Source: Paragordius varius (taxonomy: Eukaryota; Nematomorpha). From it: DNA of 64,000 nt. Where the stretch lies: positions 3,286,001 through 3,350,000 of the forward strand of contig OZ176050.1 of the NCBI GenBank assembly GCA_964247055.1, in the 5' to 3' direction. The position numbers were made by a program, and so were the translations under genes. Under the pieces are notes generated by a model. It was not told the DNA's origin and searched no databases. It saw only the letters and a list, made by a program, of their open reading frames with translations. Numbering within the stretch: the first letter of the stretch is position 1; each line of letters starts with the position of its first letter. Positions 62,422 to 64,000 of this stretch are shown here, piece by piece.

Positions 62422-64000
62422 AAATCATCAAGATTAAAGAAATGAGACTATCCACATACTCTGTAAAAAAATTTTCTTTTACAGTTTAAGTTTTGTCCTT
62501 ATTTAATTTTGACTGTATTACACCCAAACTACAGATGCAACGTCACAAAAAGCCCATAAAATAAACCCCAATTTATTTATTTATTTTAAACATTTGTTAA
62601 AAACCAAAACTAACCAAAATTAATATACCTCGATTAGTGCTATTAACTAATGGTTCCTTTTCCCGTATCCAGGCTTCCTCGTCCTCAATATCCTTGAATA
62701 GGGTTAAACAACGTTCAGCTTGTTGAAGTTTACTGCGTTTGACTTCAATCGGTTCCATCAACCGTTTATATCGATCAACTATACCGGAAAGTTTGGCTTT
62801 AATCGTACTCTCTATTGGGCTAAATTTCGTTGTTTCGGTTTCGATTTCGGGTGAGTAATCTGTCGTGTCTTCTGAAGTGCCTACAAAAAATGCAGGAAAA
62901 AATTAAATCAAATTATAAGTATGGTGCGTAAAATCTGTATGCAATAGCGTCAGAGTTTTAATATTAAAGTATAAAATGTAAAAAAAACTGTAAATTTTTA
63001 CAATTATTAATTTATTTCCTTAACTCCTAGATTATATGATATTAGGTTCTGTAATACAGAGAGGAGGAAATCCTCTTAATCCCATATTAAACAACACAAA
63101 TCATAAGAGTAAAATCTTTTATAAACATTGGCAAATTTTATCCTTATCCTCGAAATATTTTACGCATATTTTTTAAAATTTTATCCTTAACAAGATAAAA
63201 AAACCTTCAACTAAATTATTACTTGTAGTAGGCCGTTCAGTTCCAACCTCATGTGCACGTGACCGCGAAATCAAGGGTAGGGATTGAAGTTCTGATATTT
63301 TGTCCGCATGTGTAGCAATTTCATCCTCTAATCGTTTCAACTTTTTCTTCATGTGATCCAAACTTTTTAAATCCTGAAATAAAATAATTAATAAACAAAT
63401 ATTTAGATATCTAAAAATTTGTATTTTTGGGATCCCATAAACTTATGAAAGCTTTTAGTGTTAACGAATTCTTTATAATAAAATAATGATAATTTATCAA
63501 TAATATTTATTGCATCCAAAGTTTTTTAGAGTAGGTTGCATAAATTGACATAATTTATTTACGCTATATGTCTCATATAGCACAATTTTCATATATGAGT
63601 TATAAAAGTTATAACCCTAAAAAATTGTTGAAAAGAATATTGAGAACAATCTCATAATTGTACTTAAACCTGGCAATAGAAAGCTAAAAAAAGTAATGTA
63701 CTTTTCCATAATCATCGGCAGCTATTTCACCCTCGATATCATTCATCCATACATCTAAATCATCCATGTCCCGAACATACCCAAGTTGTTCAAAAGTTCG
63801 CTTCAAATTACTGGCCTTTATTTCACTTTCGTGCAACAATCGATCCCACAAATCACGAATTTCATCCAAATGTGTACTTTAAACAGAAAACTTTATATAT
63901 ATATTAAAGTTTTACAAGTGTTTTATTGTGATAAAAAAAGATTCTAATTCGCAACAAAATTATTTTAATCGATAGTGTAAAGTCTAATAGACCCTCTTTT
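44019..64000 (-). CDS. SPTAN1: Alpha-spectrin, 3' part (34 exons, incomplete at the window edge)
   Basis: Alpha-spectrin pairs with beta-spectrin and forms the membrane skeleton. The visible 34 exons keep phase throughout and encode about 1,927 residues; the N-terminal quarter lies beyond 64000. Exons (start-end, minus): 63876-63702, 63373-63205, 62880-62629, 61637-61515, 61111-60894, 60559-60332, 60063-59855, 59342-59132, 58481-58374, 58110-58019, 57719-57575, 56211-56030, 55618-55519, 55159-55011, 54577-54352, 54187-54095, 53667-53362, 52223-52000, 51532-51376, 50803-50511, 50179-50059, 49628-49419, 49150-49094, 49007-48909, 48532-48337, 48105-47801, 47216-47100, 46764-46585, 46227-46060, 45747-45653, 45594-45439, 44990-44844, 44597-44453, 44147-44019. 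Spectrin-repeat marks such as [13 protein letters not shown] and [19 protein letters not shown] recur, with the SH3 domain and C-terminal EF hands in their usual places. Several inter-helix stretches are longer or changed relative to Drosophila. Introns hold transposons at 53062, 56267 and 58850. Confidence 0.97.
53062..53314. mobile_element. Short hAT-like MITE in a spectrin intron
   Basis: It starts CAGAGGTGTACAG and ends TTGGACACCCCTG, inverted ends with one or two changes. Inside are GCGCCCGCAAAAG and CATGCGGCCCGCAAAG, the GC-rich subterminal motif also seen near 40230. The 8-bp flanks (ATGTAGAA and GTTGACAA) match only in part, so the target duplication is uncertain. At 253 bp it is non-coding. 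Confidence 0.6.
53780..53823. repeat. TA dinucleotide microsatellite
   Basis: About 22 uninterrupted TA units in a spectrin intron, the longest in the window. Confidence 0.95.
56267..57396. mobile_element. CACTA-like (CMC) element in a spectrin intron
   Basis: Reverse-orientation relative of 13063-14198, alike along its whole 1,130 bp. Its ends read CACTTCTCAACAAGG and, from the other side, CACTAGTCGACAAAT. TAA occurs directly on both sides (56264-56266 and 57397-57399), a clean 3-bp target duplication. It lies wholly inside the intron between exons 57719-57575 and 56211-56030. Open frames are not shared with the relative. Confidence 0.82.
58850..59106. mobile_element. Decayed hAT-like remnant next to a spectrin exon
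   Basis: The right side reads GGGCTGCACAAATATTTGGG and ends TTGGACACCCTTG at 59106, like the terminus at 53314. The left side contains ACGGGCCGGATTCGCAAAAT. The boundary is vague on the left. It ends only about 25 bp from the donor site of the exon at 59342-59132. Confidence 0.45.
59855..60559 (-). other. SH3 domain of alpha-spectrin and following linker
   Basis: Two exons split the SH3 domain: [19 protein letters not shown] and TLLNNTHK in 60559-60332, then [19 protein letters not shown] in 60063-59855. The ALFDY, WW and GYVPAGYV positions of the peptide-binding groove are kept. The exon continues with about 45 residues rich in Gly, Thr and Asn (such as [15 protein letters not shown]), longer than the Drosophila linker. 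The splice to the next exon restores ENQIEQQYDKL, which matches Drosophila without a gap. Confidence 0.93.
61848..62419. repeat. Two TA microsatellites in one spectrin intron
   Basis: TA runs at about 61848-61867 and 62383-62419. Between them near 62040-62110 and 62280-62360 are short phrases around CAATTTAAATT-type motifs in opposite orientation (CTCGAATTC against GAATTCGAGG), which may be the inverted ends of an unidentified element. No coding segment seen between exons 62880-62629 and 61637-61515. Confidence 0.6.

Noticed and set aside
1-64000. tRNA, rRNA, CRISPR arrays or virus-like elements
   Set aside because: I found no cloverleaf or rRNA-like segment, no regularly spaced direct repeats with spacers, and no long terminal repeats or capsid-like frames. 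The only regular repeats are the coding repeats at 5019-6045 and 25460-26270 and TA microsatellites.

Overview
The window is AT-rich eukaryotic DNA from an animal. It has GT-AG introns, an alpha-spectrin gene with at least 34 exons, a GT31 galactosyltransferase, an RNA polymerase III subunit gene and many short DNA transposons. The spectrin reads as protostome-like but fast-evolving, and I cannot name a clade. All exon boundaries were placed by eye from splice consensus, reading phase and remembered family alignments; no search was run.

Positions 286-38264 hold a large direct duplication. Copy A (about 286-21142) and copy B (about 21944-38264) are separated by an 0.8 kb LINE endonuclease fragment. 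Each copy carries the same four genes in the same order: (1) on the minus strand, a gene of phase-1 exons with NPF motifs, ending in a long tandem-repeat exon; (2) on the plus strand, a two-exon small secreted Asp/Tyr- and Arg-rich protein; (3) on the plus strand, POLR3C (RPC3/RPC62); (4) on the minus strand, a micro-exon gene for a secreted Gly/Lys/Tyr/Gln-rich protein. Decay is reciprocal. Genes 1 and 3 look intact in A and broken in B. Genes 2 and 4 look intact in B and are broken or 5'-truncated in A. Together the two copies hold one working set.

Transposons date the duplication. One hAT-like element sits at the same place in both copies, so it is older. A 1.25 kb giant palindrome, a hAT-like element with a CACTA-like element nested in it, and two TTAA-flanked elements occur only in copy A, so they are younger or were lost from B. 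The CACTA-like element has a close relative in a spectrin intron.

POLR3C contains two apparent introns of only 24 and 22 nt. Each is GT...AG, each holds an in-frame stop, and both are kept in both gene copies. Removing them gives a gap-free match to the animal POLR3C N-terminus. The gene 4 micro-exons (9, 21, 36, 21, 27, 18, 42, 72 and 11 nt) join in perfect phase into a 186-residue secreted protein.

From 39.3 kb onward the DNA is single copy: an intronless beta-1,3-galactosyltransferase (40741-42342, minus), then the 3' two-thirds to four-fifths of alpha-spectrin (44019 to beyond 64000, minus), including its SH3 domain, the repeats after it and the C-terminal EF hands. I saw no RNA genes, no CRISPR array and no recognisable virus-like element.
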